A stretch of DNA of 64,000 nucleotides from Gillisella vitis (GCA_009744235.1 WPHV01000012.1:62001-126000); one strand, 5' to 3'. Counted from the stretch's first letter, positions 34,387 through 43,532 are shown. The notes: generated by a model from the sequence alone, not told the origin. Numbers and translations are program-made.

Positions 34387-34423
34387 TATCAATATACAAT
34401 ATCATATAATGTATATTGATAGA
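34387..34423. promoter_or_regulatory. AT-rich palindrome, probable BigR operator
   Basis: Perfect 13-bp arms, ctatcaatataca at 34387-34399 and tgtatattgatag at 34411-34423, with an 11-base spacer (34400-34410). It lies 15 bases before the blh start, just upstream of the ribosome binding site, where binding would block transcription. AT-rich palindromes are typical of BigR and related ArsR boxes. Confidence 0.8.
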
Positions 34424-34519
34424 AGGCGCAAGAGCCAGAATGACGCAGGCATGCGTCCTCCCGGCCTCTCAAAACGATGAGTGAATTGCCTTGGTCGGAA
34501 CGTCCCCCGACCGCTCCGC

Positions 34520-35104
34520 TCAGGCCAAGTTGAGCGCCGCCCATTGCAGCAGCATGATCGTTTTGCCATCGACAATGTCGCCGCGCTCGATCATCGAGAT
34601 TGCATCCTTAAGCGGCACTTCGACCAGTTCCAGATCTTCGTGCTCGGCTTCCAGCCCGCCGCCGAGCGACAGTTTTTGCGCCTCATCGATGGGTGAGTAG
34701 AAGAAGTGGATCTTTTCTGTCACCGCTCCCGGCGACATATAGGCGGTGAACAGGAAACGCGGCGCGGCAATGTGATAGCCGGTCTCCTCCTCAACCTCGC
34801 GGGTCACGGCCTTTTCAGCATCCTCGCCATCGGTCATGCCCGCCGGCACTTCCAGCAGAAAGGGCTTGTCACCCATCATATAGGCGGGAATGCGAAACTG
34901 CCGTACCAGAAGCAAGGTCTTCTTCGCAGGGTCATGCAGCAGGATTGCCACCGCATGGCCGCGATCGAAGACTTCCCAGCTAAGGCGCTGGGTGGTGCCA
35001 TCCGGTTTCGCATAATCGAACACCATCTTGCGCAGATGGCTCCAGCCCTTCCACAGGGTCTTGTCCTCGACAATGGTAATGCCGGTCGCGTCGAACTTGC
35101 TCAT
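34520..35104 (-). CDS. Nudix hydrolase, NudK-like
   Basis: 194 residues. The Nudix box reads GMTDGEDAEKAVTREVEEETGY: the RE-EE-G catalytic helix is intact, but only four residues, not five, separate the first Gly from the Glu. The preceding FLLEVPAG and the downstream FLFTAYMSPGAVTEKIHFF resemble ADP-sugar/GDP-mannose pyrophosphatases (NudK/NudF group). ATG 35104 overlaps the stop codon of the molybdopterin oxidoreductase upstream (ATGA), so translation is coupled. The true substrate is not visible from sequence. Confidence 0.87.
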   Translation of the reverse strand: MSKFDATGITIVEDKTLWKGWSHLRKMVFDYAKPDGTTQRLSWEVFDRGHAVAILLHDPAKKTLLLVRQFRIPAYMMGDKPFLLEVPAGMTDGEDAEKAVTREVEEETGYHIAAPRFLFTAYMSPGAVTEKIHFFYSPIDEAQKLSLGGGLEAEHEDLELVEVPLKDAISMIERGDIVDGKTIMLLQWAALNLA

Positions 35105-37215
35105 GATACTCGCACCCAAACCTTGTTATCGTGAAACGCAGCCCCACCATGCGGGGCGGGCGCGTCGGCACCGGTCAACACGTTGATGCCCTCGCCGTCC
35201 AGATGCGCCTTGTTGGGCCAAAGACCTTCCGCCACCAGCACGCCGGGCTTGACCGCATCGGTGACGTTGACGTGGATACGCAAGCTTCCCCGCCGGTTGC
35301 CGATCCGCACCACATCACCATGGCCGATACCCAGTGCCGCCGCGTCAGCCGGATTGACCATCACCTCTGGCCTGCCCTCCTTGTCGCGCGAGGTCTTGGT
35401 CTCGGCGAATGTCGAGTTGAGGAAATTGCGGGCGGGTGACGTGGCGAGCCGGAACGGATGCTCGCTATCGGCTGTCTCGATCACATCCATCTGATCGGGG
35501 AAAACCGGAAGCGCGGCCACCGGCCCCAGCGAACCCAGTGCCCGAGGCGGTTTGTTGGGCGCGGGCGTGCCTTCCCAATCCGGCCTAAAGCGGAACCTGC
35601 CATCGGGGTGGGCAAAACCTTTGAGATAATGAGCGTCTTCGAATGGCGGCTGACAATCCAGCCATTTGTCCTGTTCGAAACTGGCAAAATCCGGCTTGCC
35701 GCTAGCGGCGAGGATATGGTCGATATGCTCGCGTTCGCTGAGGCCAAAACCCGGAAGATCCGCTAGACCGAGCCGTTTGGCCAGTTCCTCAATAACAAAG
35801 AGATTGGTGCGCACCGTGTCCGGCGGCTCGACCAGTTTTGGCCCAAGCAGGATATGGCTCTGGCCACCGCCGCGATAGAGATCGTCATGCTCAACGAACA
35901 TCGTGGCTGGTAGAACCAGATCGGCAAGCTCCGCTGTCTCGGTCATGAAATGCTCGTGTACCGCCGCGAACAGATCGTTGCGCAGAAAGCCCTGCTTTAC
36001 CAGCCGCTGTTCCGGCGCAACATTGACCGGGTTGGTGTTCTGGATCAGCATCGCCGTCACCGGGCCACGATGGCGCAGCGCCTCCGCATCGCCGGTCAGC
36101 ACCCGGCCAACCTGCGACTGGTCCAACATGCGGATATCAGGATCGACAAACGCCGTCCCCATCAACTCGGCCTTGTTGAGCTTGAAAATATCGCTGTTGG
36201 AATGAAACGCGCCACCGCCTTCATATTGCCAGCTGCCCAGCACGGTCGAAAGCGACAGAGCCGCATGCATGGAGACCGCACCGTTGCGGCTGCGGGTAAA
36301 ACCATAGCCGAGGCGGAAGAATGTCTTTTTGGTCTCGCCGACCAATCTGGCGAAGGCTTCGATCTCTTCAACCGAAAGACCGGTAATGCTGGCGGCCCAT
36401 TCCGGCGTCTTGTCCTTCAGATGCGCTTCCAGCCCAGCGGGATCGTCGGCAAAGTCAGCCATATACTCCCGGTCGGCATAACCGTCACGAAAGGCAATAT
36501 GCATTGCGGCACAGGCCAGCGCCGCATCGGTGCCGGGGCGCAGAATGAGGCCCATATCGGCCTGTTTCATGGTCGGATTATCGTAGATATCGATAACGAC
36601 GATTTTCGCGCCGCGATTTTTGCGCGCCGCCACCGCATGGGTCATGACATTGACCTGGGTCGCCACCGCATTGGTGCCCCAGATCACCACGCAATCGGCA
36701 ACCGCCATTTCGCGCGGGTCGGGGCCACGCAGCGTGCCGGTGCCCATCACATAGCCGGTCCAGGCCAGATTGGTGCAGATCGAACCGAAAAAGCCGGAAT
36801 ATTTCTTGGCATGGCGCAACCGCTCTATCGAATCGCGCTGCACCTGCCCCATCGTCCCGGCATAGAAATAAGGCCAAACAGCTTCGCTGCCATGCAGTTG
36901 CTCGGCTTTGATAAAGGCATTGGCGATTTCATCCAGCGCCGCCTCCCAGGAAATCTCCTGCCATCTGCCCGCCCCTTTGGCGCCTTTCCGGCGCTGCGGC
37001 ACCAGCAAGCGGTCGGGGTGATAGAGCCGCTCGGTATAGCGCGCCACCTTGGCGCAGATCACGCCAGCGGTATAGCTATTGTCGCGCGCGCCGCGCATCC
37101 GCCCGATCCTGCCGTCCGGGGTCAGATCGACCTCAAGCGCGCAGGTGGATGGACAGTCATGCGGACAGGCCGTATGACCAACGGAAGTTTTCAAGGCGGG
37201 GCTGATGATGTTCAT
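35101..37215 (-). CDS. Molybdopterin-dependent oxidoreductase (DMSO reductase superfamily)
   Basis: 704 residues. The N-terminal iron-sulphur motif is TACPHDCPSTCALEV with a later Cys in GVICAKV, a CX3CX3C...C pattern for one [4Fe-4S] cluster. The bis-MGD domain includes SFFGSICTNLAW and WGTNAVATQVNVM, and the C-terminal beta-barrel domain runs from about residue 590 with FRLATSPARNFLNSTF. There is no Tat signal and no partner subunits are encoded next to it, so it is probably a soluble, single-subunit cytosolic enzyme such as a formate dehydrogenase H-like or biotin-sulfoxide-reductase-like protein. ATG 37215 is preferred over 37257 because of the typical N-terminus. Confidence 0.85.
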   Translation of the reverse strand: MNIISPALKTSVGHTACPHDCPSTCALEVDLTPDGRIGRMRGARDNSYTAGVICAKVARYTERLYHPDRLLVPQRRKGAKGAGRWQEISWEAALDEIANAFIKAEQLHGSEAVWPYFYAGTMGQVQRDSIERLRHAKKYSGFFGSICTNLAWTGYVMGTGTLRGPDPREMAVADCVVIWGTNAVATQVNVMTHAVAARKNRGAKIVVIDIYDNPTMKQADMGLILRPGTDAALACAAMHIAFRDGYADREYMADFADDPAGLEAHLKDKTPEWAASITGLSVEEIEAFARLVGETKKTFFRLGYGFTRSRNGAVSMHAALSLSTVLGSWQYEGGGAFHSNSDIFKLNKAELMGTAFVDPDIRMLDQSQVGRVLTGDAEALRHRGPVTAMLIQNTNPVNVAPEQRLVKQGFLRNDLFAAVHEHFMTETAELADLVLPATMFVEHDDLYRGGGQSHILLGPKLVEPPDTVRTNLFVIEELAKRLGLADLPGFGLSEREHIDHILAASGKPDFASFEQDKWLDCQPPFEDAHYLKGFAHPDGRFRFRPDWEGTPAPNKPPRALGSLGPVAALPVFPDQMDVIETADSEHPFRLATSPARNFLNSTFAETKTSRDKEGRPEVMVNPADAAALGIGHGDVVRIGNRRGSLRIHVNVTDAVKPGVLVAEGLWPNKAHLDGEGINVLTGADAPAPHGGAAFHDNKVWVRVS

Positions 37216-37290
37216 GGCAAAGTTATAGGCCAAGCCTGCAAGGCTCAAAAGCCCCATTCCAAAATTTCACCGGACCCATCGGAAAAGCGC

Positions 37291-38142
37291 ATGAATTACC
37301 GCCACATCTACCACGCAGGCAATTTCGCGGACGTGCTGAAGCATGCCGTGCTGGCGCGGCTGGTCATTTATCTCCAGCAAAAGGACAAGGCATTCCGTGT
37401 GCTGGATACCCATGCGGGCATCGGTCTTTACGATCTATCCTCAGACGAATCGCAAAAAACCGGTGAATGGCTGGGCGGGATCGGCAAATTGCTCGACGCC
37501 GAGCTGACACCCGCAGCAGCGCAAGTGCTGCAACCCTATCTCGACGTGGTGCGGGCGCTGAACCCGGACGGCGGTCTGACCCGCTATCCAGGCTCGCCAA
37601 AGCTGGCACGCGACCTGTTTCGCCCGCAGGACCGATTGTCGGCCATGGAACTGCATCCGGACGATTGCCGCACACTTTCCCGGCTGTTCGAAGGCGATTA
37701 CCAGGCGCGGATCACCGAACTGGATGGCTGGCTGGCGCTGGGCGCTCATCTGCCACCCAAGGAAAAACGCGGCATCGTGCTGGTTGATCCGCCCTTCGAG
37801 TTGGACGGAGAATATGAGCGGCTGGTCGATGGATTGGCGCGGGCCTATCGCCGGTTTTCCGCCGGGGTCTATTGCCTCTGGTATCCCATCAAGAAGGGTG
37901 CGCCGATTGCCGCGTTTCACGAGGCCTTGAAAGAAACGGGCATCCCCAAAATGCTCTGCACTGAGCTTTCGGTGAAAAGCGACCGGGATTTGACCGGCCT
38001 GTCTGGTTCAGGCCTGATCGTCGTCAATCCGCCCTTCACCCTCAAGGATGAATTGCATGCGCTGCTGCCCGAATTGAAGCGGGTGCTGGCGCAGGACCGC
38101 TATGCCTCGCAGCGCTGCTTCTGGCTGCGCGGCGAAGAGTAA
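37291..38142 (+). CDS. rlmJ: 23S rRNA (adenine2030-N6)-methyltransferase
   Basis: 283 residues; methylates A2030 of 23S rRNA. The N-terminal MNYRHIYHAGNFADVLKHAVL is the family hallmark, and the catalytic motif is DPPFELDGEY. LDTHAGIGLYDL corresponds to the SAM-binding segment. A much longer frame is open upstream, antisense to the molybdoenzyme, but ATG 37291 is the family start. The gene is divergent from the molybdoenzyme with 75 bases between starts and is followed by a GST gene 32 bases on. Confidence 0.95.
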   Translation: MNYRHIYHAGNFADVLKHAVLARLVIYLQQKDKAFRVLDTHAGIGLYDLSSDESQKTGEWLGGIGKLLDAELTPAAAQVLQPYLDVVRALNPDGGLTRYPGSPKLARDLFRPQDRLSAMELHPDDCRTLSRLFEGDYQARITELDGWLALGAHLPPKEKRGIVLVDPPFELDGEYERLVDGLARAYRRFSAGVYCLWYPIKKGAPIAAFHEALKETGIPKMLCTELSVKSDRDLTGLSGSGLIVVNPPFTLKDELHALLPELKRVLAQDRYASQRCFWLRGEE

Positions 38143-38174
38143 ACTCCACCTGACACGCGAACAGGACCAAACCG

Positions 38175-38771
38175 ATGAAGCTGCTTTATGCTCCCGCCTC
38201 GCCCTATTCCTCCAAGGTCCGGATGGCCGCCCGTGCCACCGGCATTACCCTTGAGGAAATCAAGGTCGATACCAATGCCAACCCGCCTGAATTGATCGAC
38301 AACAATCCGCTGGGCAAGATCCCGACCCTGATCACCGACGAGGGCCAGGCGATTTACGACAGCCGCGCCATCATGCTCTATCTGAATCGGATTTCGGACG
38401 GTGGCCTCTATCCGAAAAAGGACGAAAAGCGCACCGAGGCCGAGGTGCTGGAAGCGCTGTGCGATGGCATCACCGATTGCCTTCTGGCGATTGTCTATGA
38501 AAAGCGCCTGCATCCGCCGGAAAAGATCCACCAGCCCTATATCGACCGGCAATGGGAAAAGGTCACACGCGGCCTTGACTATCTCGAAGCCCATATGCCG
38601 AAGATGGGCAAGAAGCTGAACGGCGGCCATTTTTCCATGGCGGGCCTGCTCGGCTACCTGATGCTGCGCTTTCCGGGCGAATGGGAAAATGGTCATGTGG
38701 CGCTGACCGAATGGCCGGTGCTGTTTGCCAAGAAATTCGATGGGTATCAGTTGCTGCGACCGCAGGCCTGA
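38175..38771 (+). CDS. Glutathione S-transferase
   Basis: 198 residues. The thioredoxin-like N-domain has LYAPASPYSSKVRMAARATG, with the catalytic Ser region, and NPLGKIPTLITDEGQAIYDSRAIMLYL, which contains the cis-Pro and the Glu/Asp-Ser glutathione-binding motif. A helical C-domain follows. It lies 32 bases after rlmJ and before a strong bidirectional terminator; the substrate is unknown. A second GST gene of a different type is at 44.8 kb. Confidence 0.9.
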   Translation: MKLLYAPASPYSSKVRMAARATGITLEEIKVDTNANPPELIDNNPLGKIPTLITDEGQAIYDSRAIMLYLNRISDGGLYPKKDEKRTEAEVLEALCDGITDCLLAIVYEKRLHPPEKIHQPYIDRQWEKVTRGLDYLEAHMPKMGKKLNGGHFSMAGLLGYLMLRFPGEWENGHVALTEWPVLFAKKFDGYQLLRPQA

Positions 38772-38806
38772 AAGTTTTTCCAAGCTTGAAAAGTCTTCCC
38801 AGAATC

Positions 38807-38836
38807 AAGAAGCCCGGCGCTAAGGCCGGGCTTCTT
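38807..38836. terminator. Bidirectional terminator between GST gene and outer-membrane gene
   Basis: Arms agaagcccggc (38808-38818) and gccgggcttct (38825-38835) with a six-base loop, T-rich on both sides. It serves convergent transcripts. Confidence 0.85.
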
Positions 38837-38859
38837 TCGAGATCACGATAATCGGCTGA

Positions 38860-39498
38860 TCAGAACTTCATGCCGATACCAACCTTGACGCTCTGGTCGT
38901 CAAAGCCGCGCGATACCTTGGAACCGCCGATGTTGTAGTCCTTGTTCTGGTAATCGGTGTAGCGGTATTCCACACGAGTGGTGATGTTGTTGGTCACCAT
39001 GGCTTCGACACCTGCACCGACCGTGTAGCCGAGAGCTGCCTTGCTGTCAGAACCGCCAGCACCGGAAATCTTGGTGTCAGCCGCAGCCACACCGGCTGTG
39101 CCGTAAACCATGAATGGGTTGAGGTCGTAGCCGACGCGGCCACGAATAGAGCCGTTTACGCCCTGCTTGCCGGTCAGGCCAGCGCCGGAGCGGCTACCAT
39201 TGCCGTCATAACCGATGTCAGCTTCACCACCGTAAACGATCTTGTCGTTCTGCATGTTGTAGCCGCCATAGACCTGGCCGCCGAAGGCACGGGCGCTGAA
39301 CTTGCTGCCGTGCGAACGACCCATTGTATAGGTGCCTGCACCGCCGACATAAGCACCGGCCCAGTTGCTGACCGGAGCCGGCATATCGACGGCTGCGGGT
39401 GCTTCCGGCACCGACATGACGGCATCGGCAGCGTGAGCGCCGGTGACGAGGGAAAGACCAGCAGACGATGCCAGCAAAATCATAACGAGAGTACGCAT
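38860..39498 (-). CDS. Outer-membrane beta-barrel protein, Omp25/Omp31-like
   Basis: 212 residues. A signal peptide (MRTLVMILLASSAGLSLVTGAHA, cleaved after about residue 23) precedes WAGAYVGGAGTYTMGRSHG. Alternating amphipathic beta strands with G-rich turns follow, ending in GIGMKF with the C-terminal Phe typical of barrels folded by BamA. The 2-2-1 pattern of strands (GQVYGGYNMQ, YGGEADIGYD, GSIRGRVGYDL, VEYRYTDY) suits an eight-stranded porin-like barrel of the rhizobial Omp25 kind. It is monocistronic, with about 400 non-coding bases upstream. Confidence 0.88.
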   Translation of the reverse strand: MRTLVMILLASSAGLSLVTGAHAADAVMSVPEAPAAVDMPAPVSNWAGAYVGGAGTYTMGRSHGSKFSARAFGGQVYGGYNMQNDKIVYGGEADIGYDGNGSRSGAGLTGKQGVNGSIRGRVGYDLNPFMVYGTAGVAAADTKISGAGGSDSKAALGYTVGAGVEAMVTNNITTRVEYRYTDYQNKDYNIGGSKVSRGFDDQSVKVGIGMKF

Positions 39499-39910
39499 AC
39501 CAAATTCTCCTATTTATAAAACGAACCGATGGCGATCATGTCGTCTCTTGCGGTTCGAATACTTGCACGGATGTCCCTGCCCGCTTCAGTGTTGAAAATG
39601 GCCCTCAATTGCGGAATTGGAAGAGCCGAATTGTGAAATATTTTAGGCAAACACTAGGCAAAATTTAGACGTTGCTTTCGTGCAACAGGTGATTTGTTAA
39701 CCCTAATAAATCGTCAACAGGATATTACTTTGCACTCACGGCATTTTACTTTCGCAAATGCAGCGTGATACAGAGATTCAAGATGAAGAAAACGAAGATC
39801 GCTGACCTTCAATAAGTCGCGCCATGACATATATCTGGAGCGACAATAATGGTGCGCCTTGAGCGTCCGGCCTATCCATACAAAGCCGATTATAACAAAA
39901 GGTGAAGAGC
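39499..39910. other. Divergent intergenic region, outer-membrane gene / SDR gene
   Basis: About 410 bases, AT-rich, without a convincing gene. It must hold the promoters of the outer-membrane gene (minus) and of the SDR-uvrC transcript (plus). A 15-base string at 39761-39775 also occurs at 5681-5695, but chance matches of that length are expected in 64 kb. Confidence 0.4.
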
Positions 39911-40690
39911 ATGTCCGCCCCTCGTCCAAAAGCTGCCTCAAGAACAGCACTTGTCACCGCTTCCGCCAAACGGATTGGCCAGGCCATCGCGCAGGATCTG
40001 GCAGACAATGGTTTTGCCGTTGCCATCCATACCCATGCGTCTCTTGACGAAGCTGAAACTCTGGCGCAGCAGATAAGTTCCAAGGGCGGCAAGGCGGTGG
40101 CCTTGAAAGCGGATCTTCGTGACATTGGCGAGACACAAGCGCTGATTTCAAAGGCGACGCAGGCGCTTGGTCCTCTTGGTCTGCTGGTCAACAATGCCTC
40201 GGTGTTTCTGGACGACAAGGCAGACCAGTTCGATGCGGAGCATTTCGCTGCCCATTTCGATATTCATGTCCGTGCGCCTGCCATTCTGTCCGCTGAATTT
40301 CATCGGCAGGTGCCAGAGAATGGCTCGGGCCTGATCGTCAACATCATCGATCAGCGGGTGCTGGCCCTCAAACCAACGTTCTTTTCCTATACATTGTCGA
40401 AATCCACCCTGTGGACGGCGACGAGAACCATGGCGCAGGCCTTTGCCCCACAGATCCGGGTCAATGCCATCGGCCCCGGCCCGACGCTGAAAAGCGAGCG
40501 GCAGGAGCAGAAGGATTTTCAGGCGCAGATCGACAGCCTGCCGCTGAAGCAGGGCGCGGGCCTTGAAGAATTCGGCCGCACCATCCGCTTTCTTTTTGAC
40601 ACGCCATCGATCACCGGCCAAATGTTTGCCCTCGATGGCGGGCAACATTTGATTTGGCCCGGCGCAAACGGTACGGAGATTGCGGAATGA
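39911..40690 (+). CDS. SDR family oxidoreductase, pteridine-reductase-like
   Basis: 259 residues. The NAD(P) motif is TASAKRIG instead of the TGxxxGIG norm, followed by LVNNASVF and the catalytic YTLSK. The R-I-G variant and the shape of the C-terminus resemble FolM/pteridine reductases, but the substrate is uncertain. ATG 39911 is preferred over GTG 39902 because of aaggtga upstream. The stop overlaps the start of uvrC by ATGA, a linkage conserved in rhizobia as far as I recall. Confidence 0.85.
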   Translation: MSAPRPKAASRTALVTASAKRIGQAIAQDLADNGFAVAIHTHASLDEAETLAQQISSKGGKAVALKADLRDIGETQALISKATQALGPLGLLVNNASVFLDDKADQFDAEHFAAHFDIHVRAPAILSAEFHRQVPENGSGLIVNIIDQRVLALKPTFFSYTLSKSTLWTATRTMAQAFAPQIRVNAIGPGPTLKSERQEQKDFQAQIDSLPLKQGAGLEEFGRTIRFLFDTPSITGQMFALDGGQHLIWPGANGTEIAE

Positions 40691-42747
40691 CCCCAGGGAA
40701 GCAGCCGGAAGGCGGCATTCTCTATGATGGCACAGAAGACGACGAGGATGACGTTGCGACAGATGGCGCAATCGACCCCGCGGTCGCTGCCGTGTTGCCG
40801 CCGATCGACTGGAACGAGGGTGCCCTGCATGGCAGCGGCCTGACCGGCGCCGACCTGATTGCGGAATTCGTCAAGAAACTACCCAACAATCCCGGCGTCT
40901 ACCGGATGATGAATGGCGACGGCGATGTGCTCTATGTCGGCAAGGCCCGCAGCCTGAAGAAGCGCGTCAGCAATTACGCGCAAGGCCGCCTGCATTCCAA
41001 CCGCCTGACCCGCATGGTGCGCGAAACCGCCCATATGGAATTCGTCACGACCCGCACCGAGGTCGAGGCGCTGTTGCTCGAAGCCAACCTGATCAAGCGC
41101 TTGCGGCCGCGCTATAACGTCCTGTTGCGCGACGACAAGAGCTTTCCCTATATCCTGATTACCGGCGATGGCCGCGCACCCGCCATTTACAAACATCGCG
41201 GCGCGCGTGCCCGCAAGGGTGACTATTTCGGCCCCTTCGCCTCGGCGGGCGCTGTCGGACGCACCATCAATTCGCTGCAACGGGCGTTTCTTTTACGCAC
41301 CTGCACCGACAGCGTGTTCGAGAGCCGCACCCGGCCCTGTCTTCTTTATCAAATCAAGCGCTGTTCCGGCCCCTGCACCCATGAAATCAGCGATGCCGAT
41401 TACGGCGTGCTGGTGAAGGAAGCCAAGGATTTCCTGTCCGGCAAGAGCCAGAACGTCAAGGAAGCCATGGCGCGGACGATGAACGAGGCGGCGGAAGAGC
41501 TGGATTTCGAACGCGCCGCCGTGTTCCGCGACCGTCTGGCAGGCCTCTCCCATGTGCAGAGCCACCAGGGCATCAACCCGGCGGGCGTCGAGGAAGCCGA
41601 TATTTTCGCCATCCATCACGAGGGCGGGCTGACCTGTATCCAGGTGTTCTTTTTCAGGACGGGACAGAACTGGGGCAACCGCGCCTATTTCCCGAAGGCC
41701 GACCCGCAAATGACTGGCGCGGAAGTGTTGAGCGCCTTTCTGGCACAGTTTTACGACGACAAGCCCTGTCCCCGGCAAGTGCTGCTGTCGGAGGGGATTG
41801 ACGAACAGGATCTGTTGAGCTTGGCGCTCTCCGAAAAGGCGGGATACAAGGTGACGATCCTGGTGCCGCAACGCGGCGAGAAGAAGGATCTGGTCGAGCA
41901 TGTGCATGGCAATGCCCGCGAGGCCCATGGCCGCAAGCTGGCGGAGACGGCCTCGCAGGAACGCTTGTTGAAAGGCTTTGCCGAAACGTTCGCGCTCAGT
42001 TACGTGCCACGCCGGATCGAGATCTACGACAATTCCCACATCATGGGGACCAATGCAGTGGGCGGCATGGTGGTCGCCGGGCCGGAAGGCTTCGTGCGCA
42101 ACCAGTATCGCAAGTTCAACATCAAATCGACCGACATCACCCCTGGCGACGATTTCGGCATGATGCGCGAAGTGATGACGCGGCGCTTTTCGCGGCTGTT
42201 GAAAGAAGAAGGCAAGCCGGACCGCAAAACTGTTACCGAGGAAGGCGCGGATGCGGTTTTCCCGGCCTGGCCCGATGTGATTCTGATCGATGGTGGCCAG
42301 GGTCAGATGACCGCCGTCAGGGCGATCCTGAAGGAACTGGATATTACCGATTGCGTCACCGCCATCGGTGTCGCCAAGGGCGTTGACCGCGATGCGGGCC
42401 GTGAGCGTTTCTTTGCTGAGGGCAAGCCGGACTTCACCTTGCCGCCACGCGATCCGGTGCTGTATTTCATCCAGCGGCTACGCGACGAGGCACATCGCTT
42501 TGCCATCGGCTCGCACCGGGCGCGGCGCAAGAAGGAAATGGTCAAAAACCCATTGGATGAAATCGGCGGCATCGGACCGACCCGCAAGCGGGCGCTGTTA
42601 CAGCATTTCGGCACGGCCAAGGCGGTCTCGCGAGCGGCAATGAACGATCTGATGGCGGTGGATGGCATTTCGGAAGCCGTTGCACGACAAGTTTACAATC
42701 ATTTTCATGAAAATGCTGGTCATTCTCACGAAAACAGCCGGGAATAG
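40687..42747 (+). CDS. uvrC: Excinuclease ABC subunit C
   Basis: 686 residues; the endonuclease that cuts both sides of a lesion in UvrABC repair. The N-terminal GIY-YIG-type domain includes NNPGVYRMMNGDGDVLYVGKA, the UVR motif is in MNEAAEELDFERAAVFRDRL, the RNase-H-like core has IEIYDNSHIMGTNAVGGMV and the tandem helix-hairpin-helix lies in NPLDEIGGIGPTRKRALLQHFG. It has an extra acidic N-terminal tail of about 45 residues (GTEDDEDDVATDG). It is coupled to the SDR gene upstream and followed five bases on by a RIME-like element. Confidence 0.97.
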   Translation: MTPGKQPEGGILYDGTEDDEDDVATDGAIDPAVAAVLPPIDWNEGALHGSGLTGADLIAEFVKKLPNNPGVYRMMNGDGDVLYVGKARSLKKRVSNYAQGRLHSNRLTRMVRETAHMEFVTTRTEVEALLLEANLIKRLRPRYNVLLRDDKSFPYILITGDGRAPAIYKHRGARARKGDYFGPFASAGAVGRTINSLQRAFLLRTCTDSVFESRTRPCLLYQIKRCSGPCTHEISDADYGVLVKEAKDFLSGKSQNVKEAMARTMNEAAEELDFERAAVFRDRLAGLSHVQSHQGINPAGVEEADIFAIHHEGGLTCIQVFFFRTGQNWGNRAYFPKADPQMTGAEVLSAFLAQFYDDKPCPRQVLLSEGIDEQDLLSLALSEKAGYKVTILVPQRGEKKDLVEHVHGNAREAHGRKLAETASQERLLKGFAETFALSYVPRRIEIYDNSHIMGTNAVGGMVVAGPEGFVRNQYRKFNIKSTDITPGDDFGMMREVMTRRFSRLLKEEGKPDRKTVTEEGADAVFPAWPDVILIDGGQGQMTAVRAILKELDITDCVTAIGVAKGVDRDAGRERFFAEGKPDFTLPPRDPVLYFIQRLRDEAHRFAIGSHRARRKKEMVKNPLDEIGGIGPTRKRALLQHFGTAKAVSRAAMNDLMAVDGISEAVARQVYNHFHENAGHSHENSRE

Positions 42748-42751
42748 TGAA

Positions 42752-42835
42752 GCTGCTTAATTCCTTAAATCGGACTCGATTTAAGGAGAAAATTATGCAG
42801 CAAATATAAAGAGCTACAGCAAACCTTTGCTGTAG
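42752..42835 (+). repeat. RIME-like composite palindromic element, copy 2
   Basis: First hairpin 42752-42802: gctgcttaattccttaaatcg paired with cgatttaaggagaaaattatgcagca. Second hairpin 42814-42835: arms ctacagcaaa and tttgctgtag with a two-base loop. Compared with copy 1 (10380-10489, opposite orientation), the nested GC-rich hairpin inside the second stem is missing. It forms the 3' flank of uvrC and the 5' flank of pgsA. Confidence 0.85.
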
Positions 42836-42941
42836 TGAGCATAAAATGGCCGTTTCGACCCCGGAAAAACCTTAGCACCGGCTTGACGATCGATCTTTCC
42901 AAGCGCCATCTTCCAGCGCTTCATAACAAAGACAGGGCATC

Positions 42942-43532
42942 ATGGCTTCGCGTACTTACAGTATTCCCAACCTGTTGACTTATTGCCGCATTCTGGCCGT
43001 GCCGTTGATCGTCCTGTGCTTCTATCTGGAAGGCAAGCTGCAAAGCACCGACTTTGCCCGCTGGGCGGCGCTGGCGATCTTTGTTATCGCCTCGATCACC
43101 GATTTCTTCGACGGCTATCTGGCCCGGATCTGGAACCAGACCTCCAATATCGGCCGGATGCTCGACCCGATCGCCGACAAACTGCTGGTCGCCACCTGCC
43201 TGTTGCTGATGGCTGCCGATACGGAAAAAACCATTGCTGGCTGGTCGCTCTGGGCCGCCATCATCATCCTCTGCCGCGAAATCCTGGTTTCCGGCCTGCG
43301 GGAATATCTGGCCGAACTGAAGGTCAGCGTGCCGGTGACGCGGATTGCCAAGTGGAAAACCACCGTGCAGATGGTGGCGCTGGCCTTTCTGCTGGCCGGT
43401 CCGGCGGGCGACAAGGTTCTGCCTTACACAACCCAGATCGGCATCGGCCTGCTGTGGATCGCCGCCGCTCTGACCATGTATACCGGCTATGACTATTTCA
43501 AAGCCGGTGTGAAGCATATGGTGGATGAATGA
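42942..43532 (+). CDS. pgsA: CDP-diacylglycerol-glycerol-3-phosphate 3-phosphatidyltransferase
   Basis: 196 residues; makes phosphatidylglycerol phosphate, precursor of PG and cardiolipin. The CDP-alcohol phosphotransferase motif is DFFDGYLARIWNQTSNIGRMLDPIADK, with the DG-AR-G-D-D residues all present. There are about four to six membrane helices. Its stop overlaps the start of moaD (ATGA), which links it to molybdopterin synthase genes. Confidence 0.95.
   Translation: MASRTYSIPNLLTYCRILAVPLIVLCFYLEGKLQSTDFARWAALAIFVIASITDFFDGYLARIWNQTSNIGRMLDPIADKLLVATCLLLMAADTEKTIAGWSLWAAIIILCREILVSGLREYLAELKVSVPVTRIAKWKTTVQMVALAFLLAGPAGDKVLPYTTQIGIGLLWIAAALTMYTGYDYFKAGVKHMVDE

Noticed and set aside
35950..37290. 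Long open frame upstream of and fused in frame to rlmJ
   Set aside because: It lies antisense to the molybdoenzyme; the RlmJ family begins at MNYRHIYHAGNF, which is ATG 37291.
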